Shown here: positions 34,602-43,362 of the stretch, one piece after another | Position numbering within the stretch: position 1 is the stretch's first letter | Layout: every line of letters begins with the position of its first letter | Assembly: GCA_950061135.1 (NCBI GenBank) | Contig: CATLVU010000001.1 | Span: forward strand, 1 to 64,000 | Length of the DNA: 64,000 bases | Source: an uncultured Oligoflexia bacterium | Lineage (GTDB): Bacteria > Bdellovibrionota > Bacteriovoracia > Bacteriovoracales > Bacteriovoracaceae | Reading direction: 5' to 3' | Notes under the pieces: model-generated | The model's database searches: none | Told to the model about the DNA's origin: nothing | What the model saw: only the letters and a program-made list of their open reading frames with translations | Made by a program: the position numbers and the translations under genes

Positions 34602-35812
34602 TGGGTTTGAAAGCAGAAGACTTTAAAAAAGCTCACGAGTTAATTAAAGAGTATTTACCATACACTCCATTAATTTTTAATGAATGGTTATCTAAAAAGT
34701 ATGGAGCGAAAATTTACTTAAAACTAGAAAATTTACAACCTGTTGGCTCTTTTAAGCTTAGAGGTGCTCTTAATAAAATTGCAAAACTGACAGAAGAAGA
34801 ACGGGCCAGAGGCGTTATAGCGGCAAGTGCAGGTAATCATGCCCAAGGAGTGGCGTGGGCTGCCTCTAAGTTCGGAATCGAAGCAACAATTGTTATGCCT
34901 ATAAATTCTCCAATTACTAAGATATTAAACACTGAGAAACTTGGAGCAAAGGTTATCCTTCAAGGAACAAATGTAGATGAGAGTTTTGAGTTTTTAGATA
35001 AATATAATCAAGAAAAAAATCATGTGTATATTCATCCTTTTTCCGATGATGATGTAATTTTGGGCCAAGGCTCAATCGCATATGAGCTAAGTGAGCAACT
35101 CGAAAACTTTGACTTTCTTTTTGGAAGTATTGGAGGAGGAGGACTTTTAGCTGGAGTAGGATCCGCTTTAAAAAACCTTGGTGTTAATTGCTCAATTATC
35201 GGCTCTCAGGCTCAGGGTGCATGTTCAATGATTCGTTCCTTAAATCAAGGAAGTATTATTGAGTCTAAAGAAGTAAATACCTTTGCCGATGGGATCAAAG
35301 TCAAAAAGCCTCATCAAAAAATGATGGAATTATTAGATGAAATCTTATCAGATGCAGTTATTGTAAATGATGAACAGATTTCTCAAAGTGTTCTAGATTT
35401 AATCGAGCAAGCAAGGGTGATCACTGAAGGGGCAGGGGCCATAAATCTAGCGGCATTAGATATTCTTTTTCATCAAAACCCAAGAAGGTTTAAGGGAAAA
35501 AGTATTGTTATCATGATTTGTGGTGGGAATATCGATATAAATTTAGTTGATAGAATTATAGAGCAAGGATTAATCTCTTCATCTCGAAGACTGAAAGTAA
35601 AAGTATTTTTAGAAGATGTTCCTGGAGCTTTAAACCTTTTAACAAAAACAATTTTAGATAGTAATGCCAACGTTCTTCAAGTTGAACATAAAAGAGATGA
35701 TCCAAGAGTTAAACTAAACCAATCAATTGTGGAAGTGATTTTAGAAACACGAGGACACGAGCACGGCCAAAAGGTTATGCAAGCATTAGAAAAAAACTTT
35801 GAAATTCTTTAA
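34601..35812 (+). CDS. ilvA: Threonine ammonia-lyase with ACT domain
   Basis: This PLP enzyme deaminates threonine to 2-oxobutanoate, the first step to isoleucine. The PLP lysine sits in PVGSFKLRGALN, the phosphate loop in GGGGLLAGVGSA-like GSIGGGGLLAGV, and AASAGNHAQGVA is conserved. A C-terminal ACT domain (about 330-403, RRLKVKVFLEDVPGALNLL) suggests allosteric control. At 403 residues it is the shorter one-ACT form of IlvA. It converges on secG with one base between stops. Confidence 0.96.
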   Translation: MGLKAEDFKKAHELIKEYLPYTPLIFNEWLSKKYGAKIYLKLENLQPVGSFKLRGALNKIAKLTEEERARGVIAASAGNHAQGVAWAASKFGIEATIVMPINSPITKILNTEKLGAKVILQGTNVDESFEFLDKYNQEKNHVYIHPFSDDDVILGQGSIAYELSEQLENFDFLFGSIGGGGLLAGVGSALKNLGVNCSIIGSQAQGACSMIRSLNQGSIIESKEVNTFADGIKVKKPHQKMMELLDEILSDAVIVNDEQISQSVLDLIEQARVITEGAGAINLAALDILFHQNPRRFKGKSIVIMICGGNIDINLVDRIIEQGLISSSRRLKVKVFLEDVPGALNLLTKTILDSNANVLQVEHKRDDPRVKLNQSIVEVILETRGHEHGQKVMQALEKNFEIL

Positions 35813-35813
35813 A

Positions 35814-36161
35814 TTATTGAGCGTCAGCTGCTGGAGTTGGCTCTGTTTCAGAACTAGCTTCAACATTCATTGCATCATTGTTTAATGGTTGTGCAACAGG
35901 TGTTTCATCATCAAAGATAGATTTTTTAGCATCTTTAGAAGTAATAGTTGTAAGCACAATAGAATTTACCATAAAAGCTACTGCTAAAAAGGTAGTCATC
36001 TTTGTAAAAAAGTTACCTTTTGATGAAGTAGTAAAAACAGCTTGAGATCCACCAGAACCCATCATCGCACCAGCTTCAGCACCTTTTCCAAATTGAAGAA
36101 GAACTACTACTGTTAGTAATATACAAATAACGACGTGAAGAATGATTAAACCTGTGAGCAT
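35814..36161 (-). CDS. secG: Preprotein translocase subunit SecG
   Basis: The 115-residue inner-membrane protein has two helices (LTGLIILHVVICILLTVVVLLQ and MTTFLAVAFMVNSIVLTTI) joined by the SecG signature GKGAEAGAMMGSGGSQAVF, and an Ala/Pro/Glu-rich cytosolic tail. It assists SecYE in protein export. It is the last gene after gap, pgk and tpiA, a common bacterial arrangement. Confidence 0.96.
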   Translation of the reverse strand: MLTGLIILHVVICILLTVVVLLQFGKGAEAGAMMGSGGSQAVFTTSSKGNFFTKMTTFLAVAFMVNSIVLTTITSKDAKKSIFDDETPVAQPLNNDAMNVEASSETEPTPAADAQ

Positions 36162-36217
36162 TTATTTTCCTATTGTTTTAATAATTTGACATACTTATCT
36201 ATCAAAACTTATTCGAG

Positions 36218-36955
36218 CTACCTAGTCGCATCGCATAATTTCTGAAAACTTTCAGGTTGTAAGCTAGCTCCGCCAACCAGTGCACCATTAATATTTTCCA
36301 TTCTTAATAATTCCTCTACATTTGATGGCTTTACGCTACCCCCATAAAGAATTGAAATGTCATTACCATGATCTGGATATGTTTCGATTAAGTATTGTCT
36401 GATTGTTTTATGTACATTTTCTGCTTGTTCTGGTGTCGCTGTTTTTCCTGTGCCTATTGCCCAAACCGGCTCGTATGCTATAACAAGCTCATTAGGACTT
36501 GCGATATTAATTTGCGCAAGACCTTCATTTAATTGACCCAGAATAACATCATTTGTTTTATTTGATTCAAACTCTTCTAAAGATTCACCAATACATAAAA
36601 CGGGTAAAGTTTTATTTGAAATTAATGCTTTTATTTTTAAATTGATATTGGCATTGGTCTCATTAAAATATTGCCTTCTCTCTGAATGTCCCACTAGAAC
36701 AAAGTCGATTCCTAGGTCATTAATTGCTTCGATTCCGATTTCACCAGTGTAAGCTCCATTAAGATGTTGACTACAGTTTTGCGCTCCAACTTTGATATTT
36801 TTTTGATTTTTTTGAGCAGTTGTTATGTGCATAGCTTGTGGGGCAACACCGATATATGTGTTGTTGTCTTGAGTTGGAATTAAATCAAAAAATGAGTTCA
36901 CATCTTTTTGAGTTTGATTCATTTTCCAATTTCCTAGTATATACGTTTTTGGCAT
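36218..36955 (-). CDS. tpiA: Triose-phosphate isomerase
   Basis: The enzyme interconverts dihydroxyacetone phosphate and glyceraldehyde 3-phosphate. The track start at 36967 is a TTG overlapping pgk; the ATG at 36955 has GGAG six bases upstream and gives MPKTYILGNWKMN, the correct family start. Catalytic Lys in NWKMN, His in GHSERR and Glu in YEPVWAIGTG are present, as is the GGSVKP phosphate loop. It is the third gene of the gap-pgk-tpi-secG operon. Confidence 0.98.
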   Translation of the reverse strand: MPKTYILGNWKMNQTQKDVNSFFDLIPTQDNNTYIGVAPQAMHITTAQKNQKNIKVGAQNCSQHLNGAYTGEIGIEAINDLGIDFVLVGHSERRQYFNETNANINLKIKALISNKTLPVLCIGESLEEFESNKTNDVILGQLNEGLAQINIASPNELVIAYEPVWAIGTGKTATPEQAENVHKTIRQYLIETYPDHGNDISILYGGSVKPSNVEELLRMENINGALVGGASLQPESFQKLCDATR

Positions 36956-36956
36956 T

Positions 36957-38138
36957 TTATACTCCAAACTTTAGGGCCTGAACACCTGGGAGCTGTCCCT
37001 TTTCTATAAACTCAAGGCTTGCACCTCCACCAGAAGAGACATGAGAAAACTCATCAGCAAGGCCTGATTGCATAACTGCACTGACTGAATCGCCTCCACC
37101 AACAAGGGTAAAGCAATCATTGAGTTTTGCGATTGTTTTGCAGATCTCAAAAGTTCCATTAGAAAAATTTTTATTTTCAAATAATCCCATAGGACCATTC
37201 CAGAAAACTGTTTTAGCTGAAGATAAAAACTCTGAATAATACTCAATTGTTTTTTGTCCAATATCTAGGCCCATCTCGTTTTCAGCTATATTCTGAGCTG
37301 GACATTCAATTGCTTCACCACCAAAACTTAGAGAAGTAATATGGTCTTGAGGCAATTTAATTTTTCCTGCTTTGTCCTGCTTTAGAATGGAGCTTGCCAG
37401 CTTTTGATCTTCTTCAGAACAAAGTGATTTCCCAACGGTATAACCTTTAGCTTTTAAAAAAGGATAGGCCATGGCCCCACCAATAAGGATGTGGTCAACT
37501 GAAATTAAAAGTTTTTCGAGGGTTTTTATTTTATCACTAACTTTTGCTCCACCAACAACTGCAACAAATGGTTTTTGTGGAGATTCAATAATTTTTGATA
37601 AAGAGCTAACTTCCTTTTGCATTAGCAGGCCTGCATATGTGCTTCTTGGAAAAAACTGAATAATAGAATGAACAGAAGCATGTTTTCTATGAGCTGCACC
37701 GAATGCCTCATTAACATAGACATCAGCATAGCTTGCAAGTTGTCTGGCAAAGTCACTATCATTATTTTCTTCTTCCGAATGAAATCTTAAGTTCTCAAGT
37801 AGGACTATCTTGATTTTACTAAGACCTAATAGTTCTTTGACACCACTTTTTATAGCTGATTCAGTTAACACAACCTCTTGGTTAAGTTTTTGTGCTAAAT
37901 AATCTGCAACTGGTTCTAAGCTCAAATCAGCAGACGGCTTTCCTTTAGGTCGTCCAAGATGGCTCATTAAGATAATTTTATCTGCACCATTCTCCAATAA
38001 TAGTTTGATCGTCGGGATAACTAAATCAACGCGAGTTGTATCAGTGATTTTTCCGTTTTCTAAAGGGACATTAAAGTCACATCTAACTAATACTTTTTTT
38101 CTATTTAAATCCACGTCTTGGATTAATTGTAATGCCAT
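36957..38138 (-). CDS. pgk: Phosphoglycerate kinase
   Basis: The 393-residue glycolytic kinase transfers phosphate from 1,3-bisphosphoglycerate to ADP. VLVRCDFNVPLENG, MSHLGRPKGK, LENLRFHSEEE and the C-terminal nucleotide motif GGGDSVSAV are all present. Length is normal. It lies 9 bp after gap and one base before the tpiA ATG. Confidence 0.98.
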   Translation of the reverse strand: MALQLIQDVDLNRKKVLVRCDFNVPLENGKITDTTRVDLVIPTIKLLLENGADKIILMSHLGRPKGKPSADLSLEPVADYLAQKLNQEVVLTESAIKSGVKELLGLSKIKIVLLENLRFHSEEENNDSDFARQLASYADVYVNEAFGAAHRKHASVHSIIQFFPRSTYAGLLMQKEVSSLSKIIESPQKPFVAVVGGAKVSDKIKTLEKLLISVDHILIGGAMAYPFLKAKGYTVGKSLCSEEDQKLASSILKQDKAGKIKLPQDHITSLSFGGEAIECPAQNIAENEMGLDIGQKTIEYYSEFLSSAKTVFWNGPMGLFENKNFSNGTFEICKTIAKLNDCFTLVGGGDSVSAVMQSGLADEFSHVSSGGGASLEFIEKGQLPGVQALKFGV

Positions 38139-38147
38139 TTTAAATTC

Positions 38148-39158
38148 CTATAGCTTATCGGCGATATAACTTGCTAAGTCTAAAACTCTTGCTGAAAAAC
38201 CAACCTCATTATCATACCAGCTAACTACTTTTGCTTGATTGCCCATAGTATTTGTTAATTGAGCATCAACAATCGAAGAGTGAGTGTTTCCCATAAAGTC
38301 GATTGATACAAGTGGCTCTTCTTCAAAGCCTAAAACACCTTTAAGATAAGTTTCAGAAGCTTTTTTAAGGGCCGCATTTATTTCTTCTTTTGAGGCCGCT
38401 TTTTTAAGAGTAACAGATAGATCAACTACTGAAACATCAGGAGTTGGAACTCTGATTGCGTAGCCATCAAGTTTACCGTCTAGCTCTGGAAGAACTAGTC
38501 CTACAGCTTTTGCTGCACCTGTAGAAGTAGGGATCATGCTCATTGCTGCAGCTCGCGCCCTACGAGGGTCACTATGAGAGCTATCAAGAATTCTTTGATC
38601 ACCTGTATAGGCATGAATTGTAGTCATAAGTCCATGTTCAATACCAAACTCGCTATGTAGAACTTTAGCTATTGGAGCAAGACAGTTGGTAGTACAACTT
38701 GCATTTGAAACAATATGGTGAGAATCGTTCTTATAGTCTTCGTGATTGATTCCAAAAACAAATGTTCCATCTAGATCTTTTCCTGGAGCACACATAATAA
38801 CTTTTTTTACTGATCCTCCAAGATGTTTTCCTAGACCGTCTTTATCTTTAAAAACTCCTGTCGCATCGATTACAATTTCAACTCCAAGGTCACTCCAACC
38901 AATTTCTTTAGGGTCTTTTTGGTTAAAAAAAGTAAGAGTCTTATCACCTAAAGTTAATGATTTATCACTCGCAGAAACTTCAACAGGAAAACGTCCATGA
39001 AGAGAGTCGTATTTTAAAAGATGAACAAATTTATCTGGAGTTCCAGGATTGTTAACAGCAACAATTTCGATTTGGTCTAAAGAGTTTTTACAATACTCTC
39101 TTAAGACTGTTCTTCCTATTCTTCCAAGTCCGTTAAGACCAACTTTGACTTTAGCCAT
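38148..39158 (-). CDS. gapA: Glyceraldehyde-3-phosphate dehydrogenase
   Basis: The listed ORF opens at 39296, but the ATG at 39158 is preceded by AAGGAA and yields MAKVKVGLNGLGRIGRT, the family N-terminus with the NAD-binding GxGxxG. The catalytic Cys is in SNASCTTNCLAP, and HAYTGDQ, DPRRARAAA and WYDNEVGFS are standard. The mature length is 336 residues. It is the first gene of the gap-pgk-tpi-secG operon. A perfect palindrome lies about 50-70 bp upstream. Confidence 0.98.
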   Translation of the reverse strand: MAKVKVGLNGLGRIGRTVLREYCKNSLDQIEIVAVNNPGTPDKFVHLLKYDSLHGRFPVEVSASDKSLTLGDKTLTFFNQKDPKEIGWSDLGVEIVIDATGVFKDKDGLGKHLGGSVKKVIMCAPGKDLDGTFVFGINHEDYKNDSHHIVSNASCTTNCLAPIAKVLHSEFGIEHGLMTTIHAYTGDQRILDSSHSDPRRARAAAMSMIPTSTGAAKAVGLVLPELDGKLDGYAIRVPTPDVSVVDLSVTLKKAASKEEINAALKKASETYLKGVLGFEEEPLVSIDFMGNTHSSIVDAQLTNTMGNQAKVVSWYDNEVGFSARVLDLASYIADKL

Positions 39159-39206
39159 GGTAATTCCTTGATTTTTAGTTAAAATTTGCTCCTGAGTATG
39201 CCATAG

Positions 39207-39227
39207 AAACTGTTTATTGAACAGTTT
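39207..39227. promoter_or_regulatory. Palindromic operator candidate between gapA and a nuclease gene
   Basis: AAACTGTT-TATTG-AACAGTTT is a perfect 8-bp inverted repeat in the divergent region. It lies 49 bp upstream of gapA and 25 bp upstream of the nuclease start. Without a T-run it is better read as a repressor operator than as a terminator. Confidence 0.5.
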
Positions 39228-39252
39228 GAAATCTCCCTGTATGATGTCTCCT

Positions 39253-40305
39253 ATGATAAATTTAAAAATTGCCGATTTGCGGCCAAAACAAGACATTGAA
39301 TCAGTTTACTTATTGAAATATATCAATTTAGTAGAAGCTAGAGATGGAAAGAAGTACCTAAATATTATTCTCTCCGACAATACAGGAGATTTAGAGTCAA
39401 GAGTATGGAACAGTGCAGAGAAGGTTTTTGAGCAGTTTGAAAAAGGTCAATTTGTAAAAGTTCAAGGGAAGGTAAATCTTTATCAAGGACGTAAGCAATT
39501 CGTTATTCAACATATTGAGCCCGTTGATACAAAAGAAATTAATACAGACGATTATATTAGCAAGTCTGATCAAGATGCAGAAAAAATGTATGTTCAACTC
39601 TTACAGGTTGTGAAGAACCTTGATGATGTCTACATAAGAGAACTTTTACATAATATAATTTCTGATACAGAAATTGCTAGAAGACTAAAAAAATGGCAGG
39701 CGGGAAAGACAATTCACCACGCTTATCAGGGTGGTCTTCTTGAGCATATTTTAAGCTGTGCAGACTTAGCGGTAATGCTTTCAAAGTTTTATAAAGTTAA
39801 TAAAAACTATGTGGTTTGTGGTGCAATCTTACATGATCTTTGTAAAATATATGAACTTACTGATGATTTTAATGTTGAATACACGGAAGAAGGAAAATTA
39901 GTTGGGCATTTAGTGAAAGGGGTAGAGCTTGTTGATCGGTTTGCCTATAAGATTGATGGATTTCCTTATAATTTAAAACTACATATAAAGCATATTCTTT
40001 TATCTCACCATGGAGAATATGAATACGGATCGCCAAAAATTCCTCAAACTATTGAGGCAATGTTGGTTCACTTAATTGATATGATGGACTCTAAAATGAA
40101 TAGTTTTAGAACTGTTCAAAAAACAGATCAAAACCAGGGCCATTGGTCTGGATTTATAAAGCATTTAGATCGAATTGTTTATAAAGATGAATTGCCGTTC
40201 TATCCTGAAAAGGTATCATCGCCTAAACGCTCGAATCAAAGTAAAAAAACTTCCAACGAATTAAAGCAAAATTTAGGCGACGTGCTTAAAGATATAAAAC
40301 TATAA
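39253..40305 (+). CDS. YhaM-like 3'-5' exoribonuclease (OB fold + HD)
   Basis: The protein of about 350 residues has an N-terminal OB-fold nucleic-acid-binding domain (YLNIILSDNTGDLESRVWN, VKVQGKVNLYQGRKQFVI) and an HD domain (HHAYQGGLLEHILSC, AILHDLCKIYEL, LLSHHGEYEYGSP), the order found in YhaM/CBF1 exonucleases. The ORF track starts at a TTG (39217), but family alignment favours the ATG at 39253 (MINLKIADLRP); neither has a strong ribosome binding site. The C-terminal lysine-rich tail is variable. It overlaps the convergent Cys-rich gene by 6 bp. Confidence 0.9.
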   Translation: MINLKIADLRPKQDIESVYLLKYINLVEARDGKKYLNIILSDNTGDLESRVWNSAEKVFEQFEKGQFVKVQGKVNLYQGRKQFVIQHIEPVDTKEINTDDYISKSDQDAEKMYVQLLQVVKNLDDVYIRELLHNIISDTEIARRLKKWQAGKTIHHAYQGGLLEHILSCADLAVMLSKFYKVNKNYVVCGAILHDLCKIYELTDDFNVEYTEEGKLVGHLVKGVELVDRFAYKIDGFPYNLKLHIKHILLSHHGEYEYGSPKIPQTIEAMLVHLIDMMDSKMNSFRTVQKTDQNQGHWSGFIKHLDRIVYKDELPFYPEKVSSPKRSNQSKKTSNELKQNLGDVLKDIKL

Positions 40306-40782
40306 TTTAATAGACTCTGAATATACTGGTTTGCAATTTTCTTGTGGAACAACATTTCCAACAAGTGTGCATTTTTGAACAACTTCTAATTCATCACATG
40401 TAGACTCTAATACTGCAGCTTTAGCACTTTGAGTTTTTGTTTTAACTTTTAACTTAACAGAGCAAGTAGATAAGTCGACTTGAACAATAGCGGCTCTTTT
40501 AGAAACGCACATATGAGTGATCGTTCCATCTCCTGCATCAAAATCACAGCTTGTCATCTCACGTTCGCCTAGTCTGCCAATTAGACGAGAAAATCTTTCT
40601 CCGATAGAAGGTAAATATTTTTCTAAAGATACTTCACTATCAAGAGGCTCGTATCCAACAGCTTCTTTTACAATTTGTTTTGCAGCACTTGTCGGCCAAA
40701 TAGCTTCTGATCCTTCCTCGCATTGACAAGCATAAGAGTTGATAGAGAATAAGGCGGTTAAAATAAGTACTAGTTTTGTCAT
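40300..40782 (-). CDS. Secreted Cys-rich protein, unknown
   Basis: The 160-residue precursor has a signal peptide (MTKLVLILTALFSINSYA) cut before CQCEEG. The mature chain holds about nine Cys, which fits a disulfide-stabilised periplasmic or extracellular protein. It was not matched to a family. AAGGATCC precedes the ATG. Confidence 0.75.
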   Translation of the reverse strand: MTKLVLILTALFSINSYACQCEEGSEAIWPTSAAKQIVKEAVGYEPLDSEVSLEKYLPSIGERFSRLIGRLGEREMTSCDFDAGDGTITHMCVSKRAAIVQVDLSTCSVKLKVKTKTQSAKAAVLESTCDELEVVQKCTLVGNVVPQENCKPVYSESIKL

Positions 40783-40854
40783 GGATGGATCCTTGTTTAA
40801 TTAAGGAGCGGAGTTTAGCAGATATTAAGAAAAGGGCTAGAAAGTAAGTAAAAA

Positions 40855-41625
40855 TTACGTATGAAGTTGGAATATTTCTTGCGAGTTCTCAATAAAAATC
40901 TGATGTGAGCTCTCGGGATCAAGGCCCTTTAATTCACAAACTTTTTCATACACAAAAGGCAGATAGGCAGGGTTGTTTTCTTTTCCTCGATGAGGAACAG
41001 GTGTCAGAAAAGGGGAATCCGTTTCAAGTAAAATTCTATTAACAGGACAGATATCAACAATATCTCTGACATTTTGAGCATTTTTGAATGTTATAATTCC
41101 ATTAAAACCAAGGTAGAAACCAAGGTCTAAAGCTGTTTGTGCTAATTCTTTTCCGGAGGTAAAGCTGTGGATAACTCCCTTTTTTACCATTCTGGGAGCA
41201 AACTCAGTTAATATATCCATCATATCTTGATCTGCTTCTCTGGAATGGATGATGACGGGTTTTCCTAAAGAAATCGCCATTTCAAGATGTTCTTTAAATA
41301 CTTTTATCTGTATGTCTTTTGGTGAGTGGTTATAGTAGTAATCAAGGCCTATCTCGCCAATAGCGACCATCTTTGAGCATGTGGCATTATCAAGGATAAT
41401 TTTTTTCGCCTCGGGAGTGAACTTGACTGCATCGTGAGGATGAGTCCCTTGAGAAAAATAAACTTGGGGATATTTTTCACTAAGCTCTTTTACTTTCTGT
41501 AAATTGTCGGGTTCCACTGAAATGGTAATGATTTTTTCTACTTTATTATCTATTGCCTCTTGAATATACTGATCAAGAGGCTTTTTTTCTAGATAATCTA
41601 AATGGCAGTGTGTTTCAATAAACAT
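40855..41625 (-). CDS. tatD: TatD-family metal-dependent hydrolase
   Basis: The 256-residue TIM-barrel hydrolase shows ETHCHLDYL (HxH), GEIGLDYYY (metal Glu), IHSREAD, and ETDSPFLTPVP (metal Asp). TatD/YcfH proteins are 3'-5' exonucleases acting in DNA repair or turnover. It is the last gene of a six-gene overlapping operon; its start overlaps the stop of the VKOR-DsbA gene by one base. Confidence 0.96.
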   Translation of the reverse strand: MFIETHCHLDYLEKKPLDQYIQEAIDNKVEKIITISVEPDNLQKVKELSEKYPQVYFSQGTHPHDAVKFTPEAKKIILDNATCSKMVAIGEIGLDYYYNHSPKDIQIKVFKEHLEMAISLGKPVIIHSREADQDMMDILTEFAPRMVKKGVIHSFTSGKELAQTALDLGFYLGFNGIITFKNAQNVRDIVDICPVNRILLETDSPFLTPVPHRGKENNPAYLPFVYEKVCELKGLDPESSHQIFIENSQEIFQLHT

Positions 41626-42773
41626 TATTTCTCAAGCAGAGATTTTAATATTGTTCTTAAATGAACAGTAGGTAGTGCGCCCTCGAGTTTTCTTCCATTG
41701 ATAATCATCGTTGGAGTAGAGCGAAGTTCGTATTGAGTTCCTGCATTTAAACTTTGTTGAACATAATCAGCTGTTTTTGGGTTTTCCAAACAATTTGATA
41801 GTCCAAAGTCTTTTTCCCATTTATCTAAGTTCTCACTGCTAAGTTCATTTTGATGTTCAAAAATATAATCATGTATCTCAAGAAATTTTTCTTCACTACA
41901 AGCAGCAAGGTAGGCAGCTTTACAAGCATAAGCGTGAAGTGATCTTTGCATTTTAGTATTACAAAGATTATCAAGAGGATAGAACATGTATTGCACCTCA
42001 AGATCTTTTTCAAATCCCTCAAAAGCTTTAGGAAGTTCTTCTGCTACTTTTTGGCAAAACGGACATTGAAAATCAGAAAAAACAGTGATTCTAATTTTGG
42101 CGTCTTCAAACTTTTGTCCCGAAGTATGTAACCTAAATGGCGAAACATATAATGGTTTACCATAATCTTTAAGTTGATTGAATTGTTGGATATATTGTTT
42201 TCCTAAGGCTTCTTTTTTATTTTGCTCTGTTGAGTAGTAGTTGGCCATAAGCCCAGCAGGTACAGCAAGTAGTAATAAATAAATTCCGCCGAGTTTCGGA
42301 TCAATACTTAGAGAGTAATCACTCTTAAGGTAAAAAAGAGCCGCTACTGCGATAGAAAGGATATAATATAAAAAACAAAATGGGCATATGCTTTTTAAAA
42401 CAATGCTCGAGATAATAAATAAAATGATACAACCTACAGCATTGATATAGCTCAATAATTTGTTAGTTTTTTCGAGACCTTCTGATTGAACAAATGCACC
42501 AATAACTCCAATTAGTCCCATGAAAATTCCCCCAAGAGAAATTGGGATACCAGCGAGGTTACTAAAAGCCGATAGCGTGGTTTTGTCACAGCTGAAAAAA
42601 TCATTAATATTACAAAGGGTTGATGCTTGACCTAGACCTTGTGGAAAGTGAAGATCATAAAAGTGATTGGTCAAATAAGCACTAACTAAAATCATTGCGC
42701 TTGAGAGTAAAAGATAAATCATATTAAGGGTCGTGAGTCCTCTAAGTGTAATCGATCGTTTTTCGCTATTCAT
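41625..42773 (-). CDS. VKOR-DsbA fusion (disulfide-bond formation)
   Basis: The 382-residue protein joins a four- to five-helix VKOR-like domain (about 15-185: NDFFSCDKTTLS with the loop Cys and SICPFCFLYY with the quinone-side CXXC) to a DsbA-like thioredoxin domain (about 205-382: DFQCPFCQKVAE and the cis-Pro STPTMIINGR). It should oxidise exported proteins and pass electrons to quinone in one polypeptide. It overlaps the PgeF gene by 8 bp and TatD by one base. It can supply disulfides for the many Cys-containing secreted proteins in the window. Confidence 0.94.
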   Translation of the reverse strand: MNSEKRSITLRGLTTLNMIYLLLSSAMILVSAYLTNHFYDLHFPQGLGQASTLCNINDFFSCDKTTLSAFSNLAGIPISLGGIFMGLIGVIGAFVQSEGLEKTNKLLSYINAVGCIILFIISSIVLKSICPFCFLYYILSIAVAALFYLKSDYSLSIDPKLGGIYLLLLAVPAGLMANYYSTEQNKKEALGKQYIQQFNQLKDYGKPLYVSPFRLHTSGQKFEDAKIRITVFSDFQCPFCQKVAEELPKAFEGFEKDLEVQYMFYPLDNLCNTKMQRSLHAYACKAAYLAACSEEKFLEIHDYIFEHQNELSSENLDKWEKDFGLSNCLENPKTADYVQQSLNAGTQYELRSTPTMIINGRKLEGALPTVHLRTILKSLLEK

Positions 42774-43362
42774 TTTTTTCCTTTTTAGGCATTAGGATAT
42801 GCCAATTTCTTTTCGTTGTTTTGTTTCTTCTATAACTATGAAAACGATTATCCTCAAAAGTACATATATTTGAAGTTTCAATTTCACATTTAGGAAAAAT
42901 ATTTTTAATTTGAGATATTGCTTCCTTTGTGAGATCAAAAAATGTTTTCTGGTTAATGCTAATAAAGGAAGAACTATTTGGAAAGTTTTGATGAAAATCT
43001 GCTTGAACTTCAAAGTTTTCCACACTGATACATGGGCCGATAAAAGCTTTTGCCGGTTTTAATTCTTTAATCTTATTATTTTGAATAATGCCATCACTTA
43101 AGCCTTTCCATCCCGCATGAATAAAAATAATTGCTTTGTGATTATAAAAAACGATGGGCAGGCAATCAGCTGTAATAATGAGTGGAGTTGTTTGAGATAA
43201 TTCTTCAATCTTTAATGAGATTCCGTCTGCAGGGCAATTATCGGTTAAATTATTAATTATAATTGAGTGGGTTTGTTCTAATTCATGTAAGTTGTATAAT
43301 GGGCGCTCGCTATAAGTTTGCCATTCAAAGAACTCAAGCTCTTTTTGAAAAATAGCTTTCAT
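42766..43362 (-). CDS. pgeF: PgeF/YfiH-like laccase-domain protein
   Basis: The 198-residue protein has the family motifs TADCLPIVF and IHAGWKGL and the later FIGPCIS, containing Cys/His metal ligands. Members remove wrong residues from peptidoglycan precursors (PgeF) and act on purine nucleosides. It lies downstream of rluD, a common pairing, overlapping it by 4 bp (ATGA) and the VKOR-DsbA gene by 8 bp. It is somewhat shorter than the usual 230-240 residues, mainly at the N-terminus. Confidence 0.92.
   Translation of the reverse strand: MKAIFQKELEFFEWQTYSERPLYNLHELEQTHSIIINNLTDNCPADGISLKIEELSQTTPLIITADCLPIVFYNHKAIIFIHAGWKGLSDGIIQNNKIKELKPAKAFIGPCISVENFEVQADFHQNFPNSSSFISINQKTFFDLTKEAISQIKNIFPKCEIETSNICTFEDNRFHSYRRNKTTKRNWHILMPKKEKNE

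Noticed and set aside
39159-39296. N-terminal extension of GAPDH in the ORF track
   Set aside because: The true family start with a ribosome binding site is at 39158; the extension would run through the palindrome and promoter region.
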